NCBI GenBank assembly: GCA_031763025.1
Contig: JASSKH010000016.1
Coordinates: forward strand, 4,030,001 to 4,094,000
Direction: 5' to 3'
Length of the DNA: 64,000 nt
Source: Macrocystis pyrifera
Lineage: Eukaryota; Sar; Phaeophyceae; Laminariales; Laminariaceae
The notes beneath the pieces were generated by a model. That model saw only the letters and a list, made by a program, of their open reading frames with translations, did no database searches and had not been told where the DNA came from. A program made the position numbers and the translations under genes. This document shows positions 63,687-64,000 of the stretch, piece after piece. Every line of letters starts with the position of its first letter. Positions within the stretch are counted from its first letter, which is position 1.

Positions 63687-64000
63687 GTATGTACGTCCGA
63701 TCGAAAACGCGCGGTTGACACGACCTTTTCGTCGAACGAAAAGCCGTGGTGAACACCGAAAAACAAAGAGTGAAACATAGGTCCCCCCCTCGCCAGCACA
63801 ATGTGGGCATAAAAAACCGTTTTGTGGAGACATCGAACAATGTACCAAACCCATCAACCAAAGTATCGAAAACTTCTCAATTCGGTACGCATAATGGTGC
63901 GGTACATTGTTCAATGTCTCCACAATAGTGTTGTCACACCCTCACTGTGCAAGGGGGGGGTTCCCCGCCACCCAAGGGGGGTCCCCGCCACCCAGGCCAC

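Noticed and set aside
63021..63668. 215-codon minus-strand frame
   Set aside because: Gly/Arg-rich product of the C-rich tracts and an antisense family B repeat; it also overlaps exon 37 in antisense.

Overview
This window is eukaryotic. Almost all of it is one very long, intron-rich gene on the + strand, and both ends of the gene lie outside the window. By translating and checking splice phase I assembled 37 consecutive exons between 520 and 63686. They hold about 5.87 kb of coding sequence (about 1,950 codons, 9% of the window), separated by 36 introns averaging about 1.6 kb. Every junction is phase-compatible. The product is a multi-unit EMAP-like protein (EML5/EML6 type): tandem modules of a HELP domain followed by WD40 repeats, which in animal EMLs form paired beta-propellers that bind microtubules or tubulin. 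The organism cannot be fixed from the sequence. Exons of 70-250 bp in kilobase introns full of small inverted-repeat elements and minisatellites suggest an algal or protist nuclear genome, perhaps a heterokont such as a brown alga (inference, low confidence).

Layout. Exons 1-12 (520-21031) are the second part of EML unit 1; its HELP domain and first repeat lie to the left of the window. Exons 13-26 (22576-41100) are a complete unit 2: linker, HELP, WD40 repeats, acidic linker. Exons 27-37 (45943-63686) are unit 3 from its HELP domain to its second-to-last propeller segment; the gene continues past 64000. I see no convincing second gene on either strand and no functional RNA gene. The longest other reading frames are products of microsatellites and minisatellites.

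Introns. They carry at least three families of short terminal-inverted-repeat or foldback elements (called A, C and H here), a common dispersed element ending in a C-tract (B), tandem arrays with units from 3 to about 200 bp, and several long palindromes. Five acceptors (exons 7, 8, 11, 34, 37) lie just downstream of B copies, whose terminal C-tract appears to serve as the polypyrimidine tract.

Most unusual observation. Short segments spanning exon-intron boundaries have been duplicated repeatedly into the adjoining intron, leaving decayed partial exon copies beside exons 8, 10, 19, 21 and 31 and an array of about 13 copies of the exon 34 end plus its 5' splice site (56335-56800). Other oddities are one clear and one possible GC-AG intron, and two G7 runs (in exons 20 and 26) where one extra G would restore a continuous frame.
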